Positions 46,124-55,504 of a stretch of DNA of 64,000 nucleotides are shown here, one piece after another. The translations under genes and the position numbers were made by a program. Below the pieces are notes generated by a model. The model saw nothing but the letters and a program-made list of their open reading frames with translations, did no database searches and was not told the origin of the DNA. Source of the stretch: Polymorphum gilvum SL003B-26A1 (GTDB lineage Bacteria > Pseudomonadota > Alphaproteobacteria > Rhizobiales > Stappiaceae). The stretch's first letter is position 1. Each line of letters begins with the position of its first letter. The stretch spans positions 2,991,001-3,055,000 of the forward strand of contig NC_015259.1 of assembly GCF_000192745.1 (NCBI RefSeq). The letters are read 5' to 3'.

Positions 46124-46810
46124 TCAAAACCGATCGCCCGGCTCCAGCAGCCGGGCGATGTCGTTTCGAAGCACGGGCAGCAGTTCCGCTTCGAACCAGG
46201 GATGCTTCCTCAGCCAGGCGTTGTTGCGCCACGAGGGATGCGGCAGCGGCACGACCACCGCCCTGCCCGCGTCGGCGGTCTCGGTGCGGATCGCGCGCCA
46301 GTCGGCAACCGTTTCGGTCAGGCTGGCGCGCTTGCGCGCCGGCAGATGATAGGCCTGCGCATACTGACCGACGGCCAGGATCAGTTCCAGTTGCGGCATG
46401 GCCGCGAATACCTGGTCGTGCCACAATCGACGGCACTCGGCGCGCGGCGGCCGGTCGCCGCCCTTGGCGTCGAGGCCGGGAAAGCAGAAGCCCATCGGCA
46501 CAATGGCGAGTTTGGCCGTGTCGTAGAACACCTCCGGGCCGATCCCCATCCAGGCGCGCAGCCGGTCTCCGGAGGGATCCGTGAAGGGCGTGCCGCTGGC
46601 ATGTACGCGCGTGCCGGGTGCCTGACCGCAAATGCAGATACGCGCGGTCGCCGACAGGCGCACGACCGGGCGCGGCTCGTGCGGCAAGGGCGCCTTCAGC
46701 GGCGCCTCCACGCAGCGCCGGCAGGCGGCAATGGCCCGGGCGAGCTCGTCGACCGGTTCGCGTCCGGCACCCGCGCCTCGAACGGCACGGCTTCGGTCTT
46801 TGTTAACCAC
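46124..46810 (-). CDS. Uracil-DNA glycosylase superfamily protein
   Basis: COG1573-type glycosylase of about 228 residues that would remove uracil or related bases from DNA. Motifs: CICGQAPGTRVHASGTPFTD (motif 1, GQAPG), VPMGFCFPGLDAKGGDRPPR, ELILAVGQYAQAYHL and PLPHPSWRNNAWLRKHPWFE (motif 2, HPS). A CRRC pair near residue 30 might be part of an Fe-S site as in family 4 enzymes, but the full Cys set was not confirmed. The start is the GTG at 46810; the open frame runs further upstream without family features. Divergent from the histidine kinase gene. Confidence 0.82.
   Translation of the reverse strand: MVNKDRSRAVRGAGAGREPVDELARAIAACRRCVEAPLKAPLPHEPRPVVRLSATARICICGQAPGTRVHASGTPFTDPSGDRLRAWMGIGPEVFYDTAKLAIVPMGFCFPGLDAKGGDRPPRAECRRLWHDQVFAAMPQLELILAVGQYAQAYHLPARKRASLTETVADWRAIRTETADAGRAVVVPLPHPSWRNNAWLRKHPWFEAELLPVLRNDIARLLEPGDRF
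46133..46159. terminator. 11-bp stem-loop between convergent genes
   Basis: ATCGCCCGGCT pairs perfectly with AGCCGGGCGAT around CCAGC. It starts 25 bp past the sulfurtransferase stop and is built from the last codons of the convergent UDG-like gene, so it could stop transcription in either direction. Confidence 0.55.
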
Positions 46811-46903
46811 GTCTCTGAGCCGCTTCTTAAGGGTTGGTGAGCGAAAACAATCGAACCGGAGCCAATCCGTCAAGCACTTCAGAACCGGTTCATCAGGGGC
46901 GGC

Positions 46904-48457
46904 ATGAGCCTGACCGCAAGCATCAGAACGGACGACAAGACGACGATCAATCGCGAACGCGCGCTCCGCCGCCGCGAGGTCGCGCGCACCGTCCGCACCG
47001 TGCGCGACCGTCTCGGCACGCGCGACGGCCTGCGTCCCGACTTCGACGACGAACTCCTTGTTCTGTTCGCCAAGGCACGCATCAGCGCCGCCTACCCCGT
47101 GCCGATGTTCATCGTCATCGTCGCTGCCATCTCCTTCCTGTGGACAGACGCTGCCCTGGTGGTGCTGTGGGCACTGTTCACGATCAGCATCCACGGCCTG
47201 ACCGTGGCGACCTGCCGCCGCTTCGAGCGCACGCCCGAGGAGGCCCGCACTGCCGCGCGCTGGCGACGCCAGTTCACCATCGGCGACGCCCTCTATGGCC
47301 TGTGCTGGGCCGCCCTGTTCCTGCTGCCGGTGTCGCGCAACGCGACCGAGGGACTCGAGGTGTTCCAGTTCGCCACCATGCTCATCGTCATCGCGATGTG
47401 CACGATGCAATCGTCGACATTGCCGCGCGCGCTGCTGGCCAGCACGCTACCGATCACGCTGGCGATCGCGCTCGCCTTCCTGCAGCAGCAGGCGCCGATC
47501 CACTATGCCATGGCCGCGATGGCAGTCGGCGCACAGGGCTTCTTCCTGGTGCTCGGCAACCAGTTGCTCAATTCCGCCATCACCATGCTGGCCTACCGGG
47601 CCGAGAAGGACCACCTGATCGCCGAACTCGAACAGGCCAACGCCGTCTCGGACGAATCGCGCCGGCGCGCCGAGGAAGCCAACCTCGCCAAGTCGCGCTT
47701 CCTGGCAACCATGAGCCACGAACTGCGCACGCCGCTGAACGCCATCCTCGGCTTTTCCGAGATCATGAAGGACGAAGTGCTCGGGCCGATGGCCAACCCG
47801 ACCTACCGGAGCTACGCCGCCGACATCCACGGCTCCGGCCAGCACCTGCTGAACCTGATCAACGAGATCCTCGACCTGTCCCGCATCGAGGCCGGGCGCT
47901 ACGAACTCAACGAGGAAGCGGTCACCCTCATCGACATCGTCGAGGATTGCCGCACGATGATGCAGATCCGCGCCAAGGCCAAGGACATCACCATCCGCGA
48001 ATCCCACGAGGACGGTCTGCCGCGGCTTTGGGCCGACGAGCGCGCCATCCGGCAGGTGATCCTCAACCTGCTGTCCAATGCAGTCAAGTTCACGCCGTCG
48101 AGCGGCGAGGTGACCATCCGCATCGGCGCCGCGCCCGGCGGCGGCCAGTTCGTCTCCATCCGTGACAACGGCCCGGGCATACCGGAGGACGAGATCCCGA
48201 TCGTGCTGCAGGCCTTCGGCCAGGGGGCGATCGCGATCAAGAGCGCGGAAGCCGGTACCGGCCTCGGCCTGTCCATCGTGCAGGCACTGGTCGCCCAGCA
48301 CGGCGGCACGTTCGAACTCAAGTCTCGGCTGCGCGAGGGAACCGAGGCGATCGTCACGCTGCCGAGCAACCGCGTGCTGCAGGCCATGCCGGCGTTCGAC
48401 GCGGCCGACCAAAGGTCTGCCCCGCGCAAGGCCGGAACGCGACGCAAGGCGTCCTGA
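46904..48457 (+). CDS. Membrane histidine kinase, PdhS/DivJ-like
   Basis: Sensor kinase of 517 residues. About five N-terminal TM helices (residues 55-235: VPMFIVIVAAISFLW through YAMAAMAVGAQGFFLVLGN) are followed by a short coiled coil and a HisKA domain with H-box LATMSHELRTPLNAILGFSE. The N-box is ADERAIRQVILNLLSNAVKF, G1 is IRDNGPGIPEDEIPIVLQAF and G2 is GTGLGLSIVQALVAQHGG. HLLNLINEILDLSRIEAGRY matches alphaproteobacterial DivJ/PleC/PdhS cell-cycle kinases. No response regulator is adjacent, which is usual for that group. It has no periplasmic sensor domain of size, so the signal is likely sensed in or near the membrane. Confidence 0.9.
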   Translation: MSLTASIRTDDKTTINRERALRRREVARTVRTVRDRLGTRDGLRPDFDDELLVLFAKARISAAYPVPMFIVIVAAISFLWTDAALVVLWALFTISIHGLTVATCRRFERTPEEARTAARWRRQFTIGDALYGLCWAALFLLPVSRNATEGLEVFQFATMLIVIAMCTMQSSTLPRALLASTLPITLAIALAFLQQQAPIHYAMAAMAVGAQGFFLVLGNQLLNSAITMLAYRAEKDHLIAELEQANAVSDESRRRAEEANLAKSRFLATMSHELRTPLNAILGFSEIMKDEVLGPMANPTYRSYAADIHGSGQHLLNLINEILDLSRIEAGRYELNEEAVTLIDIVEDCRTMMQIRAKAKDITIRESHEDGLPRLWADERAIRQVILNLLSNAVKFTPSSGEVTIRIGAAPGGGQFVSIRDNGPGIPEDEIPIVLQAFGQGAIAIKSAEAGTGLGLSIVQALVAQHGGTFELKSRLREGTEAIVTLPSNRVLQAMPAFDAADQRSAPRKAGTRRKAS

Positions 48458-48489
48458 CAGCGCCTCGGCAGCGTCAGAACCGCCCTTTC

Positions 48490-49521
48490 TCAGTCTGCCG
48501 ACTTCTCCGAGACGCCAGCAGTAGCGAAGGTCGCCATGCCCGCATGCACTTGTGCCGCCGCCTTGACGAGGCCGGCCGCCAGCGCCGCCCCCGTGCCCTC
48601 GCCGAGGCGCATGCCGAGATCGAGCAGGGCCGTCTTGCCCATCCGGCCGAGCGCGCGGCGATGCGCCGGCTCGGCCGACACATGACCGAACAGGCAATGG
48701 TCAAGGGCGCTCTCGTCCATCCTGTAAAGCACCGCCGCCGCCGCCGTGGCGACGAAGCCGTCGACGATAACCGGCGTGCGCTGCAGGCGCGCGGCGAGGA
48801 TCGCGCCGGCCATGGCGGCAATCTCGCGCCCGCCGACCTTGCGCAGCACCTCGAGCGGATCTGCGGCCGCCGAACCGAGGCGGGAGATCGCCAGTTCGAC
48901 CGCCTGGCGCTTGCGCTCTAGGCCCGCACCGTCGACGCCGGTACCGGGTCCGACCCAGTCCGCGGCCGCACCGCCGAACAGGCCGTTCAGCACGGCAGCA
49001 GCCACCGTCGTGTTGGCGATGCCCATCTCGCCGAGGCATAGCAGATCGGTGCCGCCGGCAATCGCCTCCATGCCGTAGGCCATGGTCGCCGCGCAATTGG
49101 CCTCGTCGAGCGCGTCCTCCTCGGTGATGCAGGGCGTCGGCATGTCGAGGGCGAGATCGAAGATCTTCAGCCCGAGGTCGTTGGCGGCGCAGATCTGGTT
49201 GATCGCTGCGCCACCGGCGGCGAAATTCTCGACCATCTGGCGGGTCACCTCGGCCGGGAAGGCCGACACGCCCCTGGCCGCGACGCCGTGGTTCGTCGCG
49301 AAGATGGCGACCAGCGGGCGGGTCACCTTCGGCACCGGGTTGCCCGACCAGGCCGCCAGCCATTCCGCGAGCTCCTCGAGGCGCCCGAGCGATCCGGCCG
49401 GCTTGGTCAGCTGCCGGTCGCGCGCACGCACGGCCTCGACCGCAGCCTCGTCCGGTCCCGGCATCGCACGCACCAGGTTGCGGATGTCGTCGAAGGGCAG
49501 GGCGGAAGGCGACAGGGACAT
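48490..49521 (-). CDS. cobT: Nicotinate-nucleotide-dimethylbenzimidazole phosphoribosyltransferase
   Basis: CobT (CobU in the aerobic-pathway naming), 343 residues, activates the lower ligand of cobalamin by making alpha-ribazole phosphate. Seen: LTKPAGSLGRLEELAEWLAA, NHGVAARGVSAFPAEVTRQM, GGAAINQICAANDLGLKIFD, GEMGIANTTVAAAVLNGLFG, and the C-terminal catalytic Glu region LLDLGMRLGEGTGAALAAGL. The start at 49521 fits the family. It is divergent from cobS with 92 bp between start codons; no cobalamin riboswitch is visible in so short a gap. Confidence 0.95.
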   Translation of the reverse strand: MSLSPSALPFDDIRNLVRAMPGPDEAAVEAVRARDRQLTKPAGSLGRLEELAEWLAAWSGNPVPKVTRPLVAIFATNHGVAARGVSAFPAEVTRQMVENFAAGGAAINQICAANDLGLKIFDLALDMPTPCITEEDALDEANCAATMAYGMEAIAGGTDLLCLGEMGIANTTVAAAVLNGLFGGAAADWVGPGTGVDGAGLERKRQAVELAISRLGSAAADPLEVLRKVGGREIAAMAGAILAARLQRTPVIVDGFVATAAAAVLYRMDESALDHCLFGHVSAEPAHRRALGRMGKTALLDLGMRLGEGTGAALAAGLVKAAAQVHAGMATFATAGVSEKSAD

Positions 49522-49613
49522 GCGGGAGGCTCCGGCGGGAGATGCGCCGTTGGCGACGCAGGACCGTCGTTCTATAACCGCCGGGGCGCAAAACACAACC
49601 GGGATGGCGGGCA

Positions 49614-50438
49614 ATGGCGGACGGGCACAACAGGGAGCACAGCCGCGAGCGACAGCAGCCCGGCCTGATCGCCGACACCGCCGCCTGCATCCGCTTCTTC
49701 TCGCGCCTGCCGCTGCCGCGCCTGTCGTCCGCCGACGACCCGGCGGCCATGCCAGATTTTACGGTTTCGGCCCGGGCGATGCCGCTCGCCGGGGCGCTGA
49801 TCGGCCTGCCCGCCGCCCTCGTCCTGCTGCTGCTGTCGCTGACCGCCCTGCCGGCGCTCGCCGCCGCCGGGCTCGCGGTCGTCATCCTGGTCGCGCTGAC
49901 CGGCGCCCTGCACGAGGACGGGCTCGCCGACGTCGCCGACGGCTTCTTCGGCGGCACCAGCCGGGAGCGCCGGCTGGAAATCATGAAGGACAGCCGCACC
50001 GGCGCCTTCGGCGCCCTCGCCCTCGCGCTCGCCACACTGCTCAAGGTTGCCCTGCTCGCAGCCCTCGCCGAGCGCCTCGGCCCATCCGGCGCGGCGCTCA
50101 CGCTTGTCTCGGCGGAAGCGGCGAGCCGGGCGCTCGCCCTGTGGCAATGGTCTGCCCTGCCCGCGGCCCGGCCCGACGGACTCGCCGCCCGCTTCGGCCG
50201 GCCGGGACGGAAGGCAGCCACCCAGGGCCTGCTGCTCGCTGCCCTCTGCCTCGTGCCGGCGGCGCTGGCGATGCCGGCGCCCCATCTGTCGCTCGCCGTC
50301 GTCCTCGCCGCGCTCGCCGCCCATGGCGTCGGCAGGCTCGCCGTCGCCAAGATCGGCGGCGCGACCGGCGACGTACTCGGCGCCGTGCAGCAGATCTCCG
50401 GCCTTGCCTTTCTGGCCGGCCTCGCCATGCTGCCCTAG
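49614..50438 (+). CDS. cobS: Adenosylcobinamide-GDP ribazoletransferase (cobalamin synthase)
   Basis: CobS (CobV), 274 residues, integral membrane enzyme joining alpha-ribazole to adenosylcobinamide-GDP. The family signature GALHEDGLADVADGFFGGTS followed by RERRLEIMKDSRTGAFGALA carries the metal-binding Asp/Glu residues. Hydrophobic helices fill the rest, and GATGDVLGAVQQISGLAFL is the second conserved block. The ATG at 49614 is preceded by GGCGGGC only; a nearby ATG at 49604 is out of frame. With cobT it supplies the nucleotide-loop steps; other cob genes are not in the window. Confidence 0.94.
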   Translation: MADGHNREHSRERQQPGLIADTAACIRFFSRLPLPRLSSADDPAAMPDFTVSARAMPLAGALIGLPAALVLLLLSLTALPALAAAGLAVVILVALTGALHEDGLADVADGFFGGTSRERRLEIMKDSRTGAFGALALALATLLKVALLAALAERLGPSGAALTLVSAEAASRALALWQWSALPAARPDGLAARFGRPGRKAATQGLLLAALCLVPAALAMPAPHLSLAVVLAALAAHGVGRLAVAKIGGATGDVLGAVQQISGLAFLAGLAMLP

Positions 50439-50468
50439 GACTGAACACCGGACCGTCAGGACACGCCC

Positions 50469-51683
50469 TTGCCCGCGCCCGCCCCTCCCCTGCCCGTCGC
50501 CGACACCCGCCGACCTCTCCGCGGCGCGGTGCTGGTGCTGCTTATGGGCTGCGTGGTCCTCGCCGGCTGTGCCGCGCGACCCGACGTCGGTGCGCTCAAG
50601 GTGTCCGACCAGCCGGCCGCCGGCGCGACGGAACACACGATCCTGATCGCGACCACGCGGGCGCGCGCCGATGCGCCGGACACCTATTTCAGCGGCGAGC
50701 GCGGCAAGCGGCGCGACTTCGCCCGGGCGACGATCTCCGTACCGCCGGCCCACAAGCCGGGCCGGGTCGAATGGCCGTCCGTCCTGCCCGGCGACCCGAG
50801 CCGGCATTTCGTCGCCCGCGAAGCCGGCTATCTCGACGACGGCGACTCCTTCCGCCGGGCCGTCAATGCCGCCCTGGCGGACCGGCCGGCGCACGAGCGC
50901 GACGTCTTCGTCTTCATCCACGGCTACAACACGCTGTTTGCCGAAGGCCTCTACCGCTTCGCCCAGGTCGTGCACGATTCCGGCTTCACGGGCGTACCGG
51001 TGCTCTTCACCTGGGCCTCGCGCGGCAACGTCACCGACTACGTCTACGACCTCAACAGCGCCACGGTCGCCCGCGACGCGCTTGAGCACACGCTGGCCGA
51101 ACTGATGCGCAGCGACGCGCGGCGGATCCACATCATGGCCCATTCGATGGGCACCTGGCTGCTGATGGAAACCGCGCGCCAGATCCCGTCCGGCGACCTC
51201 ACCCGCAGTGCCGACCGCATCGGCCAGGTCGTGCTGGCCGCGCCCGACATCGACATCGACGTGTTCAAGGCCCAGATGCGGCGCATCGGCAAGCCGCCAA
51301 GGCCCTACATGATCCTGTTGTCGAAGGACGACCGGGCGCTCAGCCTGTCGAGCCGGATCGCCGGCGGCAAGGCGCGTGTCGGCGGCTACGAGAACGACAG
51401 GGAACTGGCCGAGCTCGGTGCCGTGGTTGTCGACCTGACCGATCTCGACGGGCCTGATGCCACCAACCACACCAAATTCACCGCGATCGGCGCGATCGCG
51501 CCGCAACTCCAGTCGGTGCTCGCAGCCCAGGGCCTCGACCCGGGCGAGGCCCAACCCGCCACCGGCCTCGCCGACGCCGGCCGCGACCTCGGCAGCTTCG
51601 TGCGCAGCACGGCGCAGATCGCCGTCACCCTGCCGGTGACGCTGCTGACGATCCCGGTCGCGCTCGCCGGCGCGGCAGAATGA
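50469..51683 (+). CDS. Lipoprotein alpha/beta hydrolase (DUF900)
   Basis: Envelope hydrolase of 404 residues. Lipoprotein signal LVLLMGCVVLAGCAARP has lipobox LAGC. The DUF900 alpha/beta fold follows: VFVFIHGYNTLFAEGLYRFA (oxyanion region), FTWASRGNVTDYVYDLNSAT and the nucleophile elbow IHIMAHSMGTWLLMETARQI with the Ser in HSMG. A likely acid/His pair lies in LSKDDRALSLSS and NHTKF. The substrate is unknown, possibly lipid esters. The start is TTG at 50469, preceded by AGGA; no ATG lies before the signal. A hydrophobic C-terminus (VTLPVTLLTIPVALAG) may add a second membrane contact. Confidence 0.83.
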   Translation: MPAPAPPLPVADTRRPLRGAVLVLLMGCVVLAGCAARPDVGALKVSDQPAAGATEHTILIATTRARADAPDTYFSGERGKRRDFARATISVPPAHKPGRVEWPSVLPGDPSRHFVAREAGYLDDGDSFRRAVNAALADRPAHERDVFVFIHGYNTLFAEGLYRFAQVVHDSGFTGVPVLFTWASRGNVTDYVYDLNSATVARDALEHTLAELMRSDARRIHIMAHSMGTWLLMETARQIPSGDLTRSADRIGQVVLAAPDIDIDVFKAQMRRIGKPPRPYMILLSKDDRALSLSSRIAGGKARVGGYENDRELAELGAVVVDLTDLDGPDATNHTKFTAIGAIAPQLQSVLAAQGLDPGEAQPATGLADAGRDLGSFVRSTAQIAVTLPVTLLTIPVALAGAAE

Positions 51684-51732
51684 TCCGCCGGCGCGGGGTT
51701 GAGAAATCAGGCAGCGCGCCTAGATTGAGGCC

Positions 51733-51903
51733 ATGGAAACGCCCTGCATCGACGTCTGCATCATCGATCCTCTGACCGGCCTGTGCCGGGGCTGCCGGCG
51801 CACACTCGACGAGATCGCCGACTGGTCGCGGCTGACGCCGGCAGAACGGCACAAGATCATGGCCGAGTTGCCGCAACGCACCCTCCCCGCCGGGGAGCCT
51901 TGA
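51733..51903 (+). CDS. Small DUF1289 protein
   Basis: Protein of 56 residues with the DUF1289 Cys pattern: [20 protein letters not shown] followed by [19 protein letters not shown]. Four Cys residues in CxxxC and CxGC form probably bind a metal. Function is unknown; it is common in proteobacteria. The stop lies 2 bp before the start of the membrane protease gene, so the pair is cotranscribed. The start at 51733 begins directly at the family N-terminus. Confidence 0.9.
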   Translation: METPCIDVCIIDPLTGLCRGCRRTLDEIADWSRLTPAERHKIMAELPQRTLPAGEP

Positions 51904-51905
51904 CG

Positions 51906-52619
51906 ATGGGCACGCCCCGGCAGATCTACGGCATCGCGCTCGCGGTGCTGGTGCTGGTCATGATCGCGGCCGGCCTTGCCTTCCTGTTCGACTTCCCCGG
52001 CGAGGCGGAGTCCTTCGACATGGACAGCAGCGGTCCGCGCCTTATCGCCCTGTCCGCGCTCAGCTTCGTGTTCATGGCGAGCCTGCTGTTTGGCACGCCG
52101 CGGGTGCGTGAGATCCTGCGCGCCACCGTCTTCTGGGGCGGCCTGATGCTGGTTCTGCTCGTCGGCTACGCCTATCGCGGCGACCTCGTCCAGGGCGGCT
52201 ACCGCGTGCTCGGCGCCCTCGCCCCCGGCCTGGCGGTCGAGCAGCCGGACGGCAGCGTCATGGTGGTGCGCAACGCCAGCGGCCACTTCCATCTCGACGC
52301 CACCGTCAACGGTGCCGGCGTCCGCTTCCTGGTCGACACCGGCGCCTCGGCGGTCGTGCTGACCCAGGCGGACGCGCGCGCGGCCGGGATCGCGCCGGAA
52401 AGCCTCAGCTATTCCATCCCGGTGACGACCGCCAACGGCCGCACCCTGGTCGCGCCCGCGCGAATCGACACGATCGCCGTCGGCCCGGTGCGGCTTACCG
52501 ACGTGCGCGCCTTCGTGGCCCGGCCGGGCAGCCTGGAGACCAGCCTGTTCGGCATGAGCGCACTTGGCCGGCTGTCCGGCTACCGCGTCGAGGGCGACCG
52601 GCTGATCCTGACGCCCTGA
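51906..52619 (+). CDS. Membrane-anchored retropepsin-like aspartic protease (TIGR02281 type)
   Basis: Protein of 237 residues. Three TM helices (YGIALAVLVLVMIAAGLAFL, LIALSALSFVFMASLLF, ILRATVFWGGLMLVLLVGYA) are followed by a clan AA aspartic-protease domain in the periplasm. HFHLDATVNGAGVRFLVDTG leads into ASAVVLTQADARAAGI, with catalytic Asp144 in DTGAS, and ETSLFGMSALGRLSGYRVEG holds the glycine flap region. A single Asp means it must dimerise, as retropepsins do. The substrate is unknown. It is tightly linked to the DUF1289 gene upstream. Confidence 0.87.
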   Translation: MGTPRQIYGIALAVLVLVMIAAGLAFLFDFPGEAESFDMDSSGPRLIALSALSFVFMASLLFGTPRVREILRATVFWGGLMLVLLVGYAYRGDLVQGGYRVLGALAPGLAVEQPDGSVMVVRNASGHFHLDATVNGAGVRFLVDTGASAVVLTQADARAAGIAPESLSYSIPVTTANGRTLVAPARIDTIAVGPVRLTDVRAFVARPGSLETSLFGMSALGRLSGYRVEGDRLILTP

Positions 52620-52641
52620 TGCCCCGATGTCCTGGCCGGCT

Positions 52642-53472
52642 TCAGCCGTAGAGGCTGTAGAGGAAGCGCGCGGCGACGATCAGCAGGAAGGTGCCGAAGG
52701 CGTATTCCATCGTCCGCCGCTTCAGCGCATGGGCGATCCTGACCCCGAGCGGCGCAGTCAGGGTGGTGATCGGAATGATCAGCGCGACGCCCAGCAGGTT
52801 GACATAGCCTGCCGAGAACGGCGGCAGCGCGGCTGCGCCCCAGCCGGCCCAGATCATGCCGATCACCCCCGGCACGGAGATCAGGACGCCGGTGCCGGAC
52901 GAGGTCGCCACCGCCTGATGGATCGGCCGGCCGTAGAGCGTCATGAACGTGTTGTTCATCACTCCGCCGCCGATGCCCATCAGCGTGGAGAAGAAGCCGA
53001 TCAGCGCGCCGCACAGCGGCCGGATCGGAAAGCCGGGGATGTCGTCGCCGAGCCGCCAGGACTCGCGGTTGAAGATCATCCTGAGGCCGACGACCGCGGC
53101 GATGACCGCGAAGATGCCCTTCAGCCCGTCGCCGGAGACGGAGGCAGCGACCAGCGAGGCGACGACGACGCCGGCCGGCACCGGGATCGCCCAGGTCTTC
53201 AGCAGCTCCATGTCGACGGCGCCGCGCTTCTTGTGGGCGAGGAACGAGCGGATCGAGGTCGGCACGATGATGCCGAGCGAGGTCGCCACGGAGACATGCA
53301 TGCGCACGCTCTCGTCGACGCCGAGCACAGCGAGGAACTGGTAGAGCACCGGCACCAGCACCGCGCCGCCGCCGATGCCGAACATGCCGGCCAGCAGGCC
53401 GGCGACCGCGCCGGAGGCGAGCAACGCCAGGGCGAGGCCGATCATTTCACCATTGACTGCCGTCAGATCCAT
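52642..53472 (-). CDS. TauE/SafE-family membrane exporter
   Basis: Membrane protein of 276 residues with eight helices and two TauE repeats. The first has AGLLAGMFGIGGGAVLVPVL and the second CGALIGFFSTLMGIGGGVMN; the paired GIGGG loops are the family signature. Members export sulfite, sulfoacetate or other organic anions. No sulfonate genes are beside it, so the substrate is not assigned. The start at 53472 gives the usual short N-terminus. It sits between dusA, 46 bp away on the same strand, and the convergent protease gene. Confidence 0.9.
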   Translation of the reverse strand: MDLTAVNGEMIGLALALLASGAVAGLLAGMFGIGGGAVLVPVLYQFLAVLGVDESVRMHVSVATSLGIIVPTSIRSFLAHKKRGAVDMELLKTWAIPVPAGVVVASLVAASVSGDGLKGIFAVIAAVVGLRMIFNRESWRLGDDIPGFPIRPLCGALIGFFSTLMGIGGGVMNNTFMTLYGRPIHQAVATSSGTGVLISVPGVIGMIWAGWGAAALPPFSAGYVNLLGVALIIPITTLTAPLGVRIAHALKRRTMEYAFGTFLLIVAARFLYSLYG

Positions 53473-53517
53473 GTCGATGTCCTTGCGGGGAGAAGGGAAC
53501 CGCGGGCGGGAACGGGG

Positions 53518-54534
<1,017 letters not shown>

Positions 54535-54703
54535 TGTCCCGTTCGTTTGCAGGGCACGCCGGAGCACACGGTCTCGGCTCCGGTCAGGCGACGAAATCCG
54601 CGTTCACCGCCATGACCGATCTAACTACAGGATACGTGCCGGATAGCAAGCGCGGCACGCCCTTTAGCCCGAACGATCGCGTGCCGGGGTGCCGTGGCGA
54701 CGG

Positions 54704-55504
54704 TCAAAGGCGCGCCCGGAGACGATCGGTTGCGTATTCCATCACGACCACGACGATGAAGATCGTGATGATGATGGTCGCCGCGTTGCGGTACTGGAAC
54801 AGGTCGAAGGCGACCTTGAGTTCCTGGCCGATGCCGCCGGCGCCGACCAGCCCGAGCACCACCGACGAACGGACCGCCTTCTCCAGAGAGAACAGTCCGG
54901 TGTTGATCATCGACGGCAGTGCCGCCGGCAGCACGGCCGCCAGCAAGATGGAGAAGCGCGACGCGCCGATGGCTTCCAGCGCCTGCTGCGGCTCCTTCTC
55001 GGCGTCCTCCATCGCTTCGGCGAAGAAGCGCCCGCAGAACCCGATCGTGTCGACGATGATGGTCATCGTGCCCGCGACGGCGCCCAGGCCGACCGACGAG
55101 ACGAACAGCAGCGCCCAGACCAGATCCGGCACCGTGCGGAACAGGGAGACGATCATCTTGAAGAGGAAGGCGATGGCCGGCACCGGCGTGATGCCGCGCG
55201 CCGCCAGCCAACTGATCGGCACGGACAGCACGATGCCGATGAAGGTACCGGCGATCGCGATCTGGAACGTCTCGATCAGCTTCCAGAACACCCTGACGAG
55301 AAAGTCCGGGTCGAGGTTCGGCGGCGACATGCGCAGGATGAGGTTGCCCATGCGCGGCAGCCCGGAGACGAGCCGGTCCGGCGAGGGCCCGACCTGGGTG
55401 ACGGAGGCAAGGATCAGGGCGCCGACCGCGACGAGGAGGACGAATCGGACGGCCGAGAAGGAGCGGACGCGGGGCATCGGCCGGCCGGCGGCATGATCCG
55501 TCAT
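54704..55504 (-). CDS. phnE: Phosphonate-type ABC transporter permease
   Basis: Permease of 266 residues with six helices: KLIETFQIAIAGTFIGIVLS, FKMIVSLFRTVPDLVWALLF, the EAA loop DAEKEPQQALEAIGASRFSI followed by LLAAVLPAALPSMINTGLF, and LGLVGAGGIGQELKVAFDLF near the C-terminus. The FRTVPDLVWALLF and GAGGIGQEL blocks are typical of PhnE. The start overlaps the phnC stop as ATGA, so translation is coupled. It would import phosphonates or related oxyanions with PhnC and PhnD, but the binding protein gene upstream is broken. Confidence 0.92.
   Translation of the reverse strand: MTDHAAGRPMPRVRSFSAVRFVLLVAVGALILASVTQVGPSPDRLVSGLPRMGNLILRMSPPNLDPDFLVRVFWKLIETFQIAIAGTFIGIVLSVPISWLAARGITPVPAIAFLFKMIVSLFRTVPDLVWALLFVSSVGLGAVAGTMTIIVDTIGFCGRFFAEAMEDAEKEPQQALEAIGASRFSILLAAVLPAALPSMINTGLFSLEKAVRSSVVLGLVGAGGIGQELKVAFDLFQYRNAATIIITIFIVVVVMEYATDRLRARL

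Noticed and set aside
49522-49613. Cobalamin riboswitch between cobT and cobS
   Set aside because: The gap is 92 bp, too short for the aptamer plus expression platform, and no B12-box-like sequence was seen.
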